This document shows positions 22,741-35,072 of a stretch of DNA of 64,000 nucleotides, one piece after another. This stretch comes from Hermodice carunculata (lineage: Eukaryota; Annelida; Polychaeta; Eunicida; Amphinomidae): NCBI GenBank assembly GCA_964020975.1, contig OZ026628.1, forward strand, positions 18,077,740 through 18,141,739. Direction: 5' to 3'. Position 1 is the first letter of the stretch. Each line of letters begins with the position of its first letter. The notes beneath the pieces are model-generated. The model was not told where the DNA came from and did not search any database. It worked only from the letters and a program-made list of their open reading frames with translations. Made by a program: the position numbers and the translations under genes.

Positions 22741-23429
22741 GTCTTTAGCTCAGCTGACTTATCAGCTGATCTTTTAGAATTGTCTGTTGTCCATCGTTGT
22801 CCACAATTCACTTTTTGACTTCTTCTCCAAAACCGTTCGCCAGATCCATTGAACAAACTTGGTAGCAATGTTGCTCTAGCGAGTCGCTACCAAGTGTGTT
22901 CAATGGTCACGCTCCAGTGATTTTTTAAAATTTTTTATGAATTCTTTAATTTTGTTCTTTTTTGGGGCAAATCTTAAAGAACCTTCTCCAGAACCGCTCA
23001 CCCGATTGCTTTGAATTCACAGAAGGACACTGCCAGGGACCTGTAGTTGTTAATTTTTTCACCAGGTGATGCTGCAATTTTTTCTATTTTTTGTGATTTT
23101 TTGTGTGTTTATGCTATTTTCGACTTCCCCCAAAACATTACTTGGGTTGAGCTGAAACTTTGAGGACATGTTTCATGTGAAGGGGTCAGACAAAGATGTT
23201 TACAAGATGGCATTGCTATGGACTCCTGATTTTTGACGAATTATTCATTCGGGTATCTATCGGTAATGCATGCATACATTTTTATTGATTACTATGTAAG
23301 TCAATGGACATTCTAATGCTAATTCACATTTTGGACTCTGAAACCATCAGCTAGATTCTTTTCTAACCAGGTGGGAATGTTTGACTACTGAATCTCTACC
23401 AAGTTTTTTCAAATGGTCATGCTCCAATT
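22741..23429 (+). repeat. Family B repeat, interrupted by element C
   Basis: Begins with a shortened 5' palindrome (AGCTCAGCTGA ... TCAGCTGATCT, 22746-22774), then GTCTGTTGTCC and one core unit (module words CTTCTCCAAAACCG, CAAACTTGGTAGCAATG, CACCAGGTGATGCTGC). It is broken at GGTCATGCTCCAAT by element C and probably resumes at 24901-24990 (ATTTTTTATTAATTTTTT ... GCAAATCTTC). Confidence 0.75.
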
Positions 23430-24900
23430 ATGTCTCCCCGTGCAATTGGGGGGGGGGGGGGCATATTGTTTTTGTGTCCGTTTCTTCCGCTTCTTCTTGT
23501 TCTTGTTATGTCTGTGTGCCAGTAGATGTGGTTCCGAGTGTATAGGAATTCGATCATAGCCAGGTAAAGGTCATCTCAAATGTCAAGGTCATGTCAAGGT
23601 CAATGGTCAATTTTAAGCCAAAATGTCATTTTTGAGGTCAAGGTTCACATCAGGTAGAGGTCATCTCAAGGTCAAAGGTCATTTCAAGGTCAGAGGCCAC
23701 TTTTGATGGTTGCTTTCTTCTTGCCATAACTTGGTCAATTTTTATCCAATTTTGATCATGTTGGGCTCAAACTGTCGCTAATGTACACTGCACATTTTTG
23801 AAACTTACATGTGACCTCTAAAGGTCAAAGATCAAGGTCATTTTGACCTTTGAAAGTTTCCTCTAGCCATAACTGGACCAATTTTCATTCAATTCTAATC
23901 ATGTTAGACTCAAATTGTAGGTATATCAACACTGTACGTTTTTATAAGAACATGTAACCTCAAAAGGGCAAAGGTCAAGATCATTTGGCCCTTTGAAAGT
24001 TTCATCTTGTCAAAACTTGGTCAATTTTCATCCGATTAGTTTTGTGTTGGGCTTAAAATTGTGGGTTTTGTAACACTGTGCGGTTTACATGTGACCTATA
24101 AAGGTCAAAGGTCAAAGTCATTTGGACGTTGACATTTGCATCCAGGCATAGGCTTAAAGTGATGTGAAGTACCATAGGATAAAACTAGCATTTAATATTT
24201 ACAACTTTTGAAGGCACACAGACAGATTTGCTTTGAAGCAAATCTTTTTTAGTTCTACTTCTTGTTCTTTTTCAACACATTGTTGTGTGTTTTGCGGACG
24301 CGATAACTCCAGAAAGATTTGACTTGGAAAGTTACATTTTTTGTGAAGATGTTCCTGTATATGATCTTTCTTGGGATTGCAGATGGTTGACCTTGACATA
24401 TTTTCAAGGTCACATAGGCATGTTATCTAAAATTGACGCGGACGCAACAACTCTGCAAGGATTTGACTTAGGAGGTTGAAATTTTGCATGATTATGTACC
24501 ATAATGCGAACTAGATTGGGATTGTAGATGGGTGACCTTGACATATTTTCAAGGTCACATGTTTCTTGTTTGTTTCTTTGCTTCCATTCTAATTGTAAAT
24601 AATTTTATGCTAAATAACACAAACGTATTTGTCCTCCTCGTCAGACATGTACACCAAGCGGAATCGTCAGTCCCTGATATAGCCCTGCTGATAATACTGG
24701 CTAGAAATATATTAAAGTGAAAATTTGCTGGGACAATGAGCCTCCATAAGAGTGTGATTGTGCTTCTACATGGGTAATCTTTGCTTAGACTTTGCAATGT
24801 CAATAAAGAGTGTGCCTTCACCGTATCTGTGGATCATTGGAATCAGTATGCCTATTTATGAAAATAAGGGTGACAATAGTAAGGGCGCATGGGGAGACAT
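23430..24900. mobile_element. Element C: inverted ends around two ~144-bp arrays
   Basis: Bounded by ATGTCTCCCC at 23430 and its exact complement ending at 24900; the match extends to 13 of 14 bases. Inside, an array of 142-143-bp monomers (anchor GTTGGGC at 23761, variants at 23903 and 24046) is followed by a perfect 3' hairpin (AGATTTGCTT, loop TG, 24228-24249). A second array has a 145-bp period (CCTTGACATA at 24391 and 24536). No protein is encoded. It sits within a family B copy. Confidence 0.6.
23555..24130 (+). promoter_or_regulatory. Cluster of AGGTCA nuclear-receptor half-sites
   Basis: The words AGGTCA and TCAAGGTCA recur many times, including direct repeats spaced by one base (AGGTCAAAGGTCA, for example near 23673 and 24104). 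These are the canonical binding words of DR1-type receptors (HNF4/RXR) and of ERR/NR5A monomers. They are part of the repeat monomers, so the density reflects tandem amplification; regulatory use is not shown. Confidence 0.4.
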
Positions 24901-24992
24901 TTGATTTTCTGTCCTAAAATCAGCCTTTTCTTGTTATGTTTTCATTTTTTATTAATTTTTTAGTCTTTTTTTCACTAGAGCAAATCTTCCAT

Positions 24993-25031
<39 letters not shown>

Positions 25032-25198
25032 AACATACAGTCTGCTTAACACAGCTTCCTTCTCATATTTAAGTTTGCCTCAGCACAACATTATGCTAAA
25101 TACTACAGATCTTTGCTCCATTTTGGTATTCTTAGTATGATTAGCCCAATTGATGCCTTAGCTCAGCTGAGCACTGGCTGATAACTCAGCCCTCTGGC
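24901..25198 (+). repeat. Family B remainder, (CA)n and 3' hairpin
   Basis: The family B words resume after element C, then a (CA)n tract (24993-25028). The family's 3' end lies at 25161-25192: CAGCTGAGCACT, then the stem GGCTGA (25177-25182), loop TAAC, stem TCAGCC (25187-25192), then CTCT. This hairpin matches in position, but not in stem sequence, those at 48927 and 51211. Confidence 0.6.
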
Positions 25199-25720
25199 GT
25201 AAACATCCAAAAGATACCATTTCATTTTGAAATCAAGAATTAATTTGATTGTGGTATATAGTTTAATATTGGTATATACCTACGGTGCATTGATCATATC
25301 TGGTTACATAGATAATCTTGGCCTACATTTTAAGGCCACTGGGATTATATGCATACCCTTCACCCTCACACCAATGGCAGCACTAGGCCCATGAGTCTCT
25401 TACTATCTGTTGGTTTCATCCTGGGGGTGGGGGATCAGTGATTAGAAGCAAGAATGAGAAATGCAGGTTAGGTGAAAAGGACATCCATGGATCAAATGTC
25501 ATTTCAAGGAGGCTGTCAGAGTGTCTTCTCCTTGGTCACATCTTGTCTGCTAGCAAGTTGTGTACAGTTCAGGTATAAACGCTTGACACTGTGTAATACA
25601 CAACAGGTATAAGCATCTTGCTTGCAACAGGGTTGGTCAATGCAGGAAAATGGATACGAAAAGACTGGTAACACAATTTTTTAAAGAAGTTGTGTTGGGT
25701 ACCTAGAGCAGTTCAGCAGT
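25199..25720. other. No gene recognised
   Basis: Unassigned intergenic sequence with no supported feature. Confidence 0.4.
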
Positions 25721-26335
25721 TATTGATTTGAACAGGTCTGCATGGTTTGAGCTATTGTCAAGTACTGTGTTAATGTGGGCAGACATATAAACTGGGTAAA
25801 AAAACCCAGCTAGGTGGAGCTCATGTTAAAAACCAAGGTGGATCATAAGCTGGCCAGATTTTACTTTGTACATGTCGTATGTCAGCAGTTTAAATAGATC
25901 TGAGCTATTGTAAATTAATGTGTTAAATGTGGGCAAACATAAATGAACTGGACAAAATGTTCAGCTGATGTCGAGCTTATGTTAAGAAACAAGATGGATC
26001 ATAAGCTAGCTGGATTTGAGTCAATACATATGACGGCAGTTCTTGATTTAAACAGATCTGAACTATTGTGCTGTGTTAATGTGGGTACACATAACTGGAC
26101 AAAACAGCTGATGTTGAGCACATGCTAAAAACCAAGCTGGATCATAAGCTTGTTTGATATGAGTCAATACATATACGACAGCAGATCTGAGCTATTGTAA
26201 AAAACACATACTGTGTAAATGTGGGCAAACATGTTTAAATGAATGAATCAGACAAAGCAGCTGATGTTGAGCTCATGTTAAAAACCAATGTGGTTCATAA
26301 ACTAGCTGGGTTTAAGTCATTAGTACTCTCAGACA
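25721..26335 (+). repeat. Tandem repeat array D, about 150 bp
   Basis: Four diverged monomers anchored by GATCATAAGC at 25841, 25997 and 26140 and GTTCATAAAC at 26293 (periods 156, 143 and 153). Each carries GATCTGAGCTATTGT, TGTGGGCAAACAT, ACTGGACAAA and GCTGATGTTGAGC. There is no coding capacity. The period matches the family A and C cores although the sequence differs. Confidence 0.8.
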
Positions 26336-27970
26336 TATTATCCATATACAGATATATACATTGAGCAGGATGAGAAGTACTCTGTAGAAAATATGCTTGT
26401 GCAAAGGAGTCTTAATTTTGATCAAGTGCTTCAAATTAAAATCTACAATTCATCATAATATACTAGCAACATGCACTGAGTGAAACTTTAAATACTTGCT
26501 CACTGGGTGAGTCAGGTTTTTTTTGCATGTTTGATTACTTAGATAGAGGTGGTTGGTTCATTTAAATCCTTTACAGCTTGCAAGAAAGTTACAAATTTTG
26601 CAACCAAGCCATATGAATTAAAATTGAGAATGCTGAAATACTAATGCCTCACAATGGTTTTGAGGCCAGTTTACAGTGTCATGCTTTATTCACCCTGTTG
26701 CCTCCATTCAGGTCCCAAGTTATGAATCAAATTACAAAGCATATTTAATCGCCTGAAATTACACATTCTACAGATTTCGTTCAACTGTACATTATCAAGT
26801 TCTGGCAAAAATGCAAACGAATTTCGCCAATTTTCTCATTGTTTCAGGGAAATGTACATTTCAGAAGTTAGGTATATACAGGCGATTTAAATTCCTAGTA
26901 CTTAATCGTTTAATCTTATAGGCATTACAGTTCAGTGTTGTTGATTCAAACTTCTGGGACTTGATAGTTTTTATCCTAGAGGTATTACAGTTCAATATTT
27001 GATGTATGTTTGTGGTAAAATGATTTTGGCCAGTTAAAACTCAACATGTTAATTTTTAAATCTTACACATGAGAATATATCAGTGGAATAAAAAATACTG
27101 ATCCTGTACTATATATACATTTCTCTGAAACAATCAGCTGTCAAGATATTTACCTTCAGAAGGGCAACCAGATTAAATTGCCCATGAAATGGAGTAATTT
27201 TGTTATTAATGTATCAGTAGACATTTATCCAATAGAATATGACTATGATGATTCAGTAAACCAATCCAAACCCAGTTCACAAAACTAGATTTAAAGCAGA
27301 TTCTATCAGTGTTTGGCATACAATAATTTGACAGAGCTGGATAAATCAACATCTGTCTGCAAGAATTGGATTTTTGAGGATTCATAGGCATCATGCTACA
27401 TAGAACACTGATGGTTTATTCTAGTTCTGTATATACATTTGATGCTGCTTACACAATACTAGAGTTCAGAATCACTCCACACACAAAAATGTACAATATT
27501 TGAAAAATTACTCCAGTTCTAGTGCATGAACTTTGTGAACAACATAATCAGTGCTCATCGGTCAGTATGTTAGTACCTAGTATTAGTACATGTATAGGGT
27601 ACACGGGGCTTGTGAATGAGCAAGTGTGTACCTACCTAGGCTACAGTGAACAATGTAAGATGGGTCTCTGTCAGTCAGTGTGGGAAGGATGAGATGATCA
27701 CCACGGTTTGTGAACATGTGTTGCTGTACAGACTTCTGTGCAGGTTGAACAGAATATGTGGCAGGCAAGAATTGCCATCTCTCCACAACAATTGGGATGA
27801 ATTTGCATAATTTTATGAAGGAGAAATGCATGAAATGTTTGTTTATAATGTTATTTTCACCCATATAAAGCGGCAACATTTGGGACAGATTTGTATACTA
27901 TTGCAAACTGGGGGAAAAAAGTTTGTATTATTGTGTGCTGAAAAATCCTTTTGAAAATTTTGGACACTTG
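26336..27970. other. No gene recognised
   Basis: AT-rich and unassigned. The two fragments AGTACTTAATCGTTTAATC-like and GGCATTACAGTTCA-like near 26900-26995 form a small direct duplication of about 60 bp. Confidence 0.4.
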
Positions 27971-27973
27971 ACT

Positions 27974-27975
27974 TG

Positions 27976-28031
<56 letters not shown>
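27974..28031 (+). repeat. (GTT)n microsatellite
   Basis: Eighteen or so uninterrupted GTT units. Confidence 0.97.
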
Positions 28032-28618
28032 TTATTCTTGCATTTATGAGAATTTTGAGTAAAAGATGCAGGTAGTTCATATATATACTCAAATTTATCC
28101 TTCCCTGTATTTTTCTCCCAAGGGCCTGTATCCTTCTGAAAGTTGTGAGGATACAGCCCTCAGGAGGATCTATGTATCTCAAATACAAAAGCAGAAGACT
28201 GGCTGCCAGGGTAAAAGAAGCGGAGCCTTTTGACTGGCTATTACATGCAGAAACAAAAATGAGGGATATACTGACTTGCCGGGCTGCTTCTATGGGTGAC
28301 CATTATCCTCCCTTGGGATATACTGAATGTTGCTAGGGTAACTATTTCTCTGCATTCTGATTGGTCAGATTCAGTTTTCTCCCTTATTGTGATGTGATAT
28401 TTCCCCATCAAAGTGGTGGATGCTACACGACAGAAATATCAGTATAAGGGTCAATGCAGGCCTATATTTGGGATACACATATATACATGTATTATATATT
28501 CACGCTACCTGTATCTTTTCCTCAAAATTATCAGAAATATTTATATACTGCCTGCATAGTTTCCTAAAAATTCTCAGAAATGCAAGATTTTTTTTTTCTT
28601 TTGGAGTTTGTAAGGAAG
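28032..28618. other. No gene recognised
   Basis: Unassigned. The short frames lack domain patterns. Confidence 0.4.
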
Positions 28619-29340
28619 TTTTTAGCTCCGATGACTTGGCAGTCAGCTGAGCTTATAGTATGGTGTGTCATCCATCTGTCATCTGTCCATCATGCTGGGG
28701 TGAAAGGCCATATTAATGTTCATACTTTTATTCAATTAGGTAAACTTTAGCCCTGTCAAGGTGGAAATACACAATAATTCCAAGTAAACCTTTACTTATA
28801 TTCTAACATAGCTTTTGATTTTTAGTAAAAATTAATCCAAAATATGTATTTTCAATTAAATCTTTACTAAATTAGGTAAATGGGCTCTTTCAAAGTAAAG
28901 TTTAATAAAGTTTGAAAGTAAATGTTTACTTACTTGGTTAGATATTTAAGCCAAATTCACATGTTTTTCAGTAAAATGTTCCTGAATAAAGTGAACGTAT
29001 TCTTTGTTTACTAAACACGAACAAAGTTTGAAAATAAATGTTTACTTGTTTGGTTAGATTTTGCCTGTGATTTTTGTAAAGTTAAGGACAAATTTACATT
29101 TTTTCAGTAATTTTTTACTGAATAAAGTAAACTTGTTCCCTTTTTCAGCAGACATTAACAAAATTTTAAAGGAAATATTTACTTATTTGGTTAGATGTTG
29201 CCAGTAATTTTAGTATAGGTTTAAGCCAAATTCACATGTTTTGTCAGTCAACTTTTTCTGAATTAAGTAAACTTATTCCTTTTTTACTGAACATTAACAA
29301 AGTTTGAAAGCAAACCTTTACTTATTTAGGTGCAGCTCAG
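28619..29340 (+). repeat. Hairpin-headed repeat with a tandem core (array E)
   Basis: Starts with a mutated family B-type palindrome (AGCTCCGATGACT ... AGTCAGCTGAGCT, 28623-28652) and CATCCATCTGTCATCTGTCC. It then runs into a different core whose monomers contain TTTACTTATTTGGTTAGAT and TTCAGTAAA...AAAGTAAAC. Anchors at 28936, 29052, 29189 and 29329 give periods of 116, 137 and 140. The head is shared with family B and the core is not. Confidence 0.65.
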
Positions 29341-30550
29341 CTACAACTAAATAAGTAGATGTTTACATAATATTTTTTGCAGTGAAGAAACATTTGTTTC
29401 AAATCGGTGTAAAAGATTTGCCTGATTGTGTGTGCGGTACTGGTGTCGAAGATGTTTGCATTTCTTTTTCTCTTGTCCTCGATATTTAATTCCTCGTAAT
29501 AAATTACATTTAGCAACGATACACTTTCCTCCATTCACACTTCAAATTCTACTTTTTGGTCTGCTGCTTGTAGCCTTGATTGAAAATGATAAGTTGATAT
29601 TTCTCGCTGTTCAAGACTATATTGATGACACAAAAAGGTTTCAATTTGATGTCATTACACAATTGTAGCACATGACAGGTTCTAATCAGAAGTTCCCTGA
29701 TGGAAATAACCGGCTCAGCAGATTCGTTTCATGAGTGCCCCACTGTCTGTCTTGTCTTTGTTATGTTCCATGTTCTTCAGTGTAGGGTCCGTTGTCCTCG
29801 TTTTGTAATGCTTAGCTATATAATTATGTACATGTGTGTATGTATGTATATATATATATATATATGTATATATATACATACATATATATATATAGAACAT
29901 GCTATGCCAATAGCAAATTTTATGGTTGACAAAAAGAGGTCACTTTACGATGGGTTATGCTTGGAGGGGGCTGGCACCCCCTATCGCCCTAAGGCTTTGG
30001 GCTAGTCCACCCTGCCTGCGCAGCTGACCACTCAGCTGTGATTGGTCCAGAGGCTGGCATCATTTCCTGTTTCAGTTTGAAATCTCTACTGGTCATTCTG
30101 CCAGTTACGTTCAGTGAGCACAGTCGAGTTTTTCACTCGTTCCAGCAGTCAGTTTGGTGACAAAAACTTTCCCTCCTCCTCCCCGCTCTTATGGCCTCCT
30201 GCAAGCATAACTGAAATGATTGCTGTTGAATATAGTGGTTACTGCAAGGTGTCGCTGTGGGGCGGTTCTCACCCCCACACCTTTGCAGAATTTGCACAAT
30301 TTAGAGCTCCAACATTGTCTGCTGGTTCTCGGGTAGAGTGCATAGGCACTCTGATGATTTAATTGTACATAGATAAAATCAAAACAGAACCAGCACACAG
30401 GTTGCAGCTCAACTTTCTCTCAATAAAGCACGACCAGCTGGCAGTTAGCCAGCTGGTCAAAATTCATCCAGAACAAATTCTTTGTTGTGCTTCTGCAATT
30501 CTGACTAGGATTTTTCCATGAGCTGAGAGTTATAGGGCTTTGAGGAAACC
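29341..30550. other. No gene recognised
   Basis: Holds a TA-rich microsatellite (29847-29895) and an 11-bp perfect inverted repeat (GACCAGCTGGC and complement, about 30431-30457). No coding sequence is supported. Confidence 0.4.
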
Positions 30551-30551
30551 A

Positions 30552-30570
30552 TAAATATATATATATATAC

Positions 30571-30616
<46 letters not shown>
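30552..30616 (+). repeat. (TA)n(GT)n microsatellite
   Basis: A TATATA tract followed by about twenty GT units. Confidence 0.95.
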
Positions 30617-30617
<1 letters not shown>

Positions 30618-31554
30618 TTAATGTAAGAATCCTAAACAGCAGCGTACACTACACTGAACGTGTCTTGCTTCGTCTTGTGTGATATTGTCTGATTTCTCAA
30701 GAGCGATTAATATAGGGCTTGCCCTGCGTCCCGATGGAATAATAAAATATGTTTAAACCAACTTTTTGATCATATCATCAAGTATATACAGCCCTACTTT
30801 TCAATCAAATTTTATATAGCCAATGCTCATGCGTTCAAATTAGATAATACTTAAGTAGCTAGGCCTAATAGAGACGTGGCGAGGAGTTTTGGTGCTGAAG
30901 GACACTGGCCGCATCTTCAAAGATTTGACCATATCATCAAATAATTGATGATTTAGCTGGGCCTACTTGGTTGGATGGAAAATGCCAATTTTGTCAAAAG
31001 AATAATGCACATGCATGTACTTGGTGATGAAATTCGCTTCTTATTAGAATATACCTGGCCTTTTTGTGAACTGTTAGAAACATACATGAAAAACTACAGA
31101 CAAATTGTTGATAATTTAAACTGAGATAAAAGAACGGAAATGTTATTAGTTATTCAAACAGAACCGTTATCAGGAAGACATCACATGAGAATGATTAGGC
31201 TAACCAGCATCGGTTTGGAGAATGTGATGCAGAAAAAATTACCTGCTGAGGATAGTGGGCAACAAATCATTACACTACACTAGTCTACAGTATATTCCAT
31301 TCCACTAAAAATTGATGATTTGACATTTTGTGAAATAATTTAGCTGCCCTGACTGGCCTGAGCGTGAGTAGCAATGCAATTTTATATGAATGCAGGTCCA
31401 TTGTAACCACAATATTTCTCGATTTTAATTACATTTTATCTAACGTACTTATAATTCCACGTATTATCACTTAGCCCCCCCCCTCCCCCACCTTTCCACT
31501 CCAGCTCTGCCCAGGGGCGTAAATTAGGTGAAATAAAATCTTTGTATCATTGCG

Positions 31555-31620
31555 CCTCGTTATTCCTATAGATGGCGCCTCCCCCTCCCAAATTCCCCTA
31601 TACCTAGATGGCGCCCAAAT
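31555..31620 (+). promoter_or_regulatory. Promoter-like block with paired AGATGGCGCC
   Basis: AGATGGCGCC occurs at 31570-31579 and 31606-31615 in a C-rich setting about 260 bp before a candidate first exon. Both copies are kept in duplication unit 2 (58918 and 58948). The word fits the core of insect and vertebrate CTCF sites and overlaps the YY1 word AGATGGCG. A role in driving or insulating the zinc-finger gene is inferred from position and conservation only. Confidence 0.4.
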
Positions 31621-31871
31621 CCATCCGTGTGAGCGTAGTTTATTTACTAGCAGACTTGCAGTCAATCTCAGAACGTCCTTCGAAAGGTCTTGGTTTTGCT
31701 AGGTTTTTAGCAGCAAGCAATATATATTATATAACGCACAGAGGACAAAAGAGTGCACTCTTGAAAAAAATTGCAACCTCCGTTCTTCAGTTAGCAGAGT
31801 AACTTTGGACCCGTTTGCCGTTTTCATGGTTTTTGGGGTCATGCAGTCAGTGTGCAGGACAGAAAACAGAA

Positions 31872-31894
31872 ATGGCGACTTTTGTTTACATCAG
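31872..31894 (+). other. Candidate first exon end and splice donor of zinc-finger gene 1
   Basis: GAAATGGCGACTTTTG starts an ATG frame, followed 23 nt on by CAG and the donor GTGAGA. Unit 2 keeps the ATG and a donor (59206-59230) but with 25 nt between, so the reading phase differs. The exon is therefore more likely an untranslated leader in at least one copy. A matching acceptor is TCTCTTACAG ending at 35819. Confidence 0.3.
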
Positions 31895-32309
31895 GTGAGA
31901 ACCGGGTTGCGAGTCAAGTTGACAAGTTTGACAAGTTTTATTGGCGGTCCATTTCCAGTTATATACTGTTGAGCATGGAGGCCCAGTAACTAAGAACAGC
32001 ATAATTTTTAAAAACATTTAAAATAAGAATATCAAGATGATGTGGAAAGTGATATAGCATTTTAGACTTTAGAGGGGCTCCAAGGGGTATTTGCGTGATA
32101 CGTTATCATCTATATTTATTTCTCATGAACAGTGAAATCGAAGATTATTTTAGCCTGATTCGTGATCATCTGATTATAAGTATTTGCGTGATTCGTTATT
32201 CTAGATTTATTTCTCGTGCACTCACTGTGAAATCAAAGATTATTTAACATGATTCGTGATAATAAGTATTTATTCACGTAAATTCGTAATTGTAATTTTT
32301 ATGATTTGG

Positions 32310-32415
32310 ATTTAGCCTAGCCCCAAGGGACCTCCCCACGCTCTGTTAAGCTTGCCACTCGCAAGTTTTAAAACAGAGCATGGGGAGGTCCCTTGCCCTT
32401 GGGGATAGATTTAGC
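32310..32415. mobile_element. Foldback MITE, copy 2, with 7-bp target duplication
   Basis: A 92-bp element (32317-32408) starting CTAGCCCCAAGGGACCTC and ending with the near complement, flanked on both sides by ATTTAGC (32310-32316 and 32409-32415). Arms of about 35 bp surround AAGCTTGCCACTCGCAAG. Its right arm carries the same extra GGCAA-type insert as copy 1 at 5552. It is absent from duplication unit 2, so it arrived after the duplication or was lost there. Confidence 0.8.
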
Positions 32416-32869
32416 TGTGAAAGTACATTTAAATTTTCTGTGAATCGTGATCCCCCCCCCCCCGTGGGGGCTCTCATTATAGGTAAGATATAATCAGATC
32501 AAGAGTGTTGGATGAATTGAATATTTATCCCTGATCCAAGTCCGACATACGCTGACACTGTCAGGCATAATTTTTTCAGAGTCAATAAACTGCTCTTTTT
32601 ATTATTGCATTAGATGCAGCTTCTTGAGAGCATTCCAAATCTGCAGTTCTTTTTTCTATATCTTAATTGGTTCTAAAGTTATGGAATTTTGAAATTAGGT
32701 AAATCTGGGCCAAAATTTACTGATTTTACCCCAAATATGCATATGATTACAGTGACCTCTGGGTGCAACTACCTTCAAATGATTAAAAACAGGCAAAGAA
32801 GGACTCCTTTTAAACTGTCATATTTTCCACAATTATAAAGCTAGGCCATTCAAATAAAAAGTGTTGTTA

Positions 32870-33425
32870 TCATATTGGCCATCCTGATTCTGTGGTACTT
32901 GCTGTATGTGACCACTGCCGTGGGAGACCACCTGGCTTTTGAGACCATATTTCTGATGACACAGTGGTCTATATTCTTTGTAACTACCTGATATGTAAGA
33001 CCACTTGCCTTATGTGACCACTTTTGGCTGGCAGATGGAGTGGCCATATATAGCAGGTACTACTGTAGAGTGGTACCCGCTGTATGTGACCACTGCCGTG
33101 GGAGACCACCTGGCTTTTGAGACCATATTTCTGATGACAGTGGTCTATATTCTTTGTAACTACCTGATATGTAAGACCACTTGCCTTATGTGACCACTTT
33201 TGGCTGGCAGATGGAGTGGCCATATATAGCAGGTACTACTGTAGAGTGGTACCCGCTGTATGTGACCACTGCCGTGAGAGACCACCTGGCTTTTGAGACC
33301 ATATTTCTGATGACACAGTGGTCTATATTCTTTGTAACTACCTGATATGCAAGACCATTTGCCTCATGTGATCCCTTTTGGCTAGCAGAAGGAGTGGCTA
33401 CATACAGCAGGTACTACTTTAAAGT
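32870..33425 (+). repeat. 177-bp tandem repeat, three copies
   Basis: The word GCTGTATGTGACCACTGCCG recurs at 32901, 33079 and 33255 (periods 178 and 176), with high identity between copies. The many GACCAC words resemble arrays derived from the ends of mariner-like MITEs. Absent from duplication unit 2. Confidence 0.9.
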
Positions 33426-33429
33426 ATAC

Positions 33430-34665
33430 ACTATACAAAAAAAGGCCTGGTCACCTGGGTCATTTAAGAAGAAATTCTGATGAGAAACATTTAAATATTA
33501 TATATATATATATTTTTTTTGGCCTTAGATTTATTTTACTATGACACACCAACAAGATATATAATAAAGAAAAGTTTCTTTCTATTTTAATTTTAGCTGT
33601 AGTGGATTGTGTACATCATTCATCAAGCCTGGGCCTCCAATTTTTAACATATTTTTACACTTAAATGAAAACAAACAAAAAAACAATTACAACAAATTAT
33701 TAAGTCATTTAAAGAGTAACATAGTTTATATTTGGAAATCATGTGGTATAAAGAAGCAATCAGATTATGTGGATATTAATCACTGGAAATACAGGTCCAA
33801 TTTGGCCAAAGTTAAATATAACTGCCAATCAAGCCAGTTTTTTACCCTTATTTGGGCCTCTCAATTTCATTATATTTCAACAGAAATGCAAAACAAAGCA
33901 TAGTGTGTGAATCATACATTGGCATATAGCAAAAAAATATGAAATAATAGACCAGATGGGGATATTTAACAACAGGATTTTGTGGGTTTAACTGCAGGGG
34001 CCCAATACAGCCAGGCATAATCACCATTCAAGACACTTTTTTCCCTTTGAGTTTGAGCCTACAAATTACACCATATTTTACCAGAAACGTAAAAATAATT
34101 ATAGCCAGGGAATAATATGGCAAAGAACCAAAAAACATTAACTAGGACACCAGATGGTTTGCAGAATTATATTATAAAAAGGATTTCATGACCGGTCAAA
34201 TGTGGTTATTGGCATCAAATGAGCGCTGCCATCTTGGATTTTGTTTACTTCAACCGGGACACGCACCTACAAACTGTCCTGGTGTTGCAAAGTGCTAGGT
34301 CCTACTTATACAAAATTTCAAACTTGTGAAATTAACAAGTTGTTTCATTTAATTACATTAACACACTATTACACATCCATATATTTTTTAAGTTACGAAG
34401 GCTCAAAGTTGAGCAAATTTTCGTAAAAAGGTCGGTCAATAATACACATACCAGTAACCGGCAAACATGCCACCAGGGGTTTTCCTGTACACTAAAATCA
34501 AATTTCCCGGTCTCCAGGATCTGTAATAATGCGCATGCGCACCAAAATGATATTTTTAGTCACAAGCCTCTGTATACCCAAGCCTGTGCAGCGGTCACAG
34601 CGGAGGTGTGATAAGCTTGGCTGCAGTGCGATTGCAGCGCACCACGCGGACTTGCCTGTACCAGT
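33430..34665. other. No gene recognised; insertion specific to unit 1
   Basis: Intronic or intergenic sequence present only in duplication unit 1. Contains a TA-T tract near 33499-33518. No domain-bearing frame is seen. Confidence 0.4.
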
Positions 34666-35072
34666 GTCACTGATACAGGCCGATGCAAGCACTGGCCAAC
34701 AAAGAGAGCGTTATGTCTATGTTCAACCTGAGATTAGGGATACAAATCTAGTATTTCCCAGTCACAGGTTTAACCTGTCTGAATGGCACTGGCATTATTA
34801 GACAATATAGGGCATTTAGCCTAGGCATGAAGTTTGAATTTTTGATGACATTTTTAATTTTACAACTTACGGCAATGCAAAATTGTGACAAAAGTTGATG
34901 GAAAACTGAAGGTCTAACAGTTACATTGTTGTGAAACTGAAAGTTCTCATCTAACAGTGCTGTGGCCTTAATTTCAAGTTAGTGCGGCCAAATTCAGAAA
35001 CTCTAAGCATTTGTCTATATCCCAGCTAACAAGCCATTTGTGTTCCACTGGTGGTCTGCTAGCGGCAATGCC

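Noticed and set aside
23555-24570. CRISPR-like array
   Set aside because: Monomers are about 144 bp, diverged and without unique spacers; this is an animal minisatellite.
31872-31894. Coding first exon for both zinc-finger genes
   Set aside because: The two copies have 23 and 25 nt between ATG and donor, so they cannot both feed the same downstream frame; kept only as a possible leader exon.
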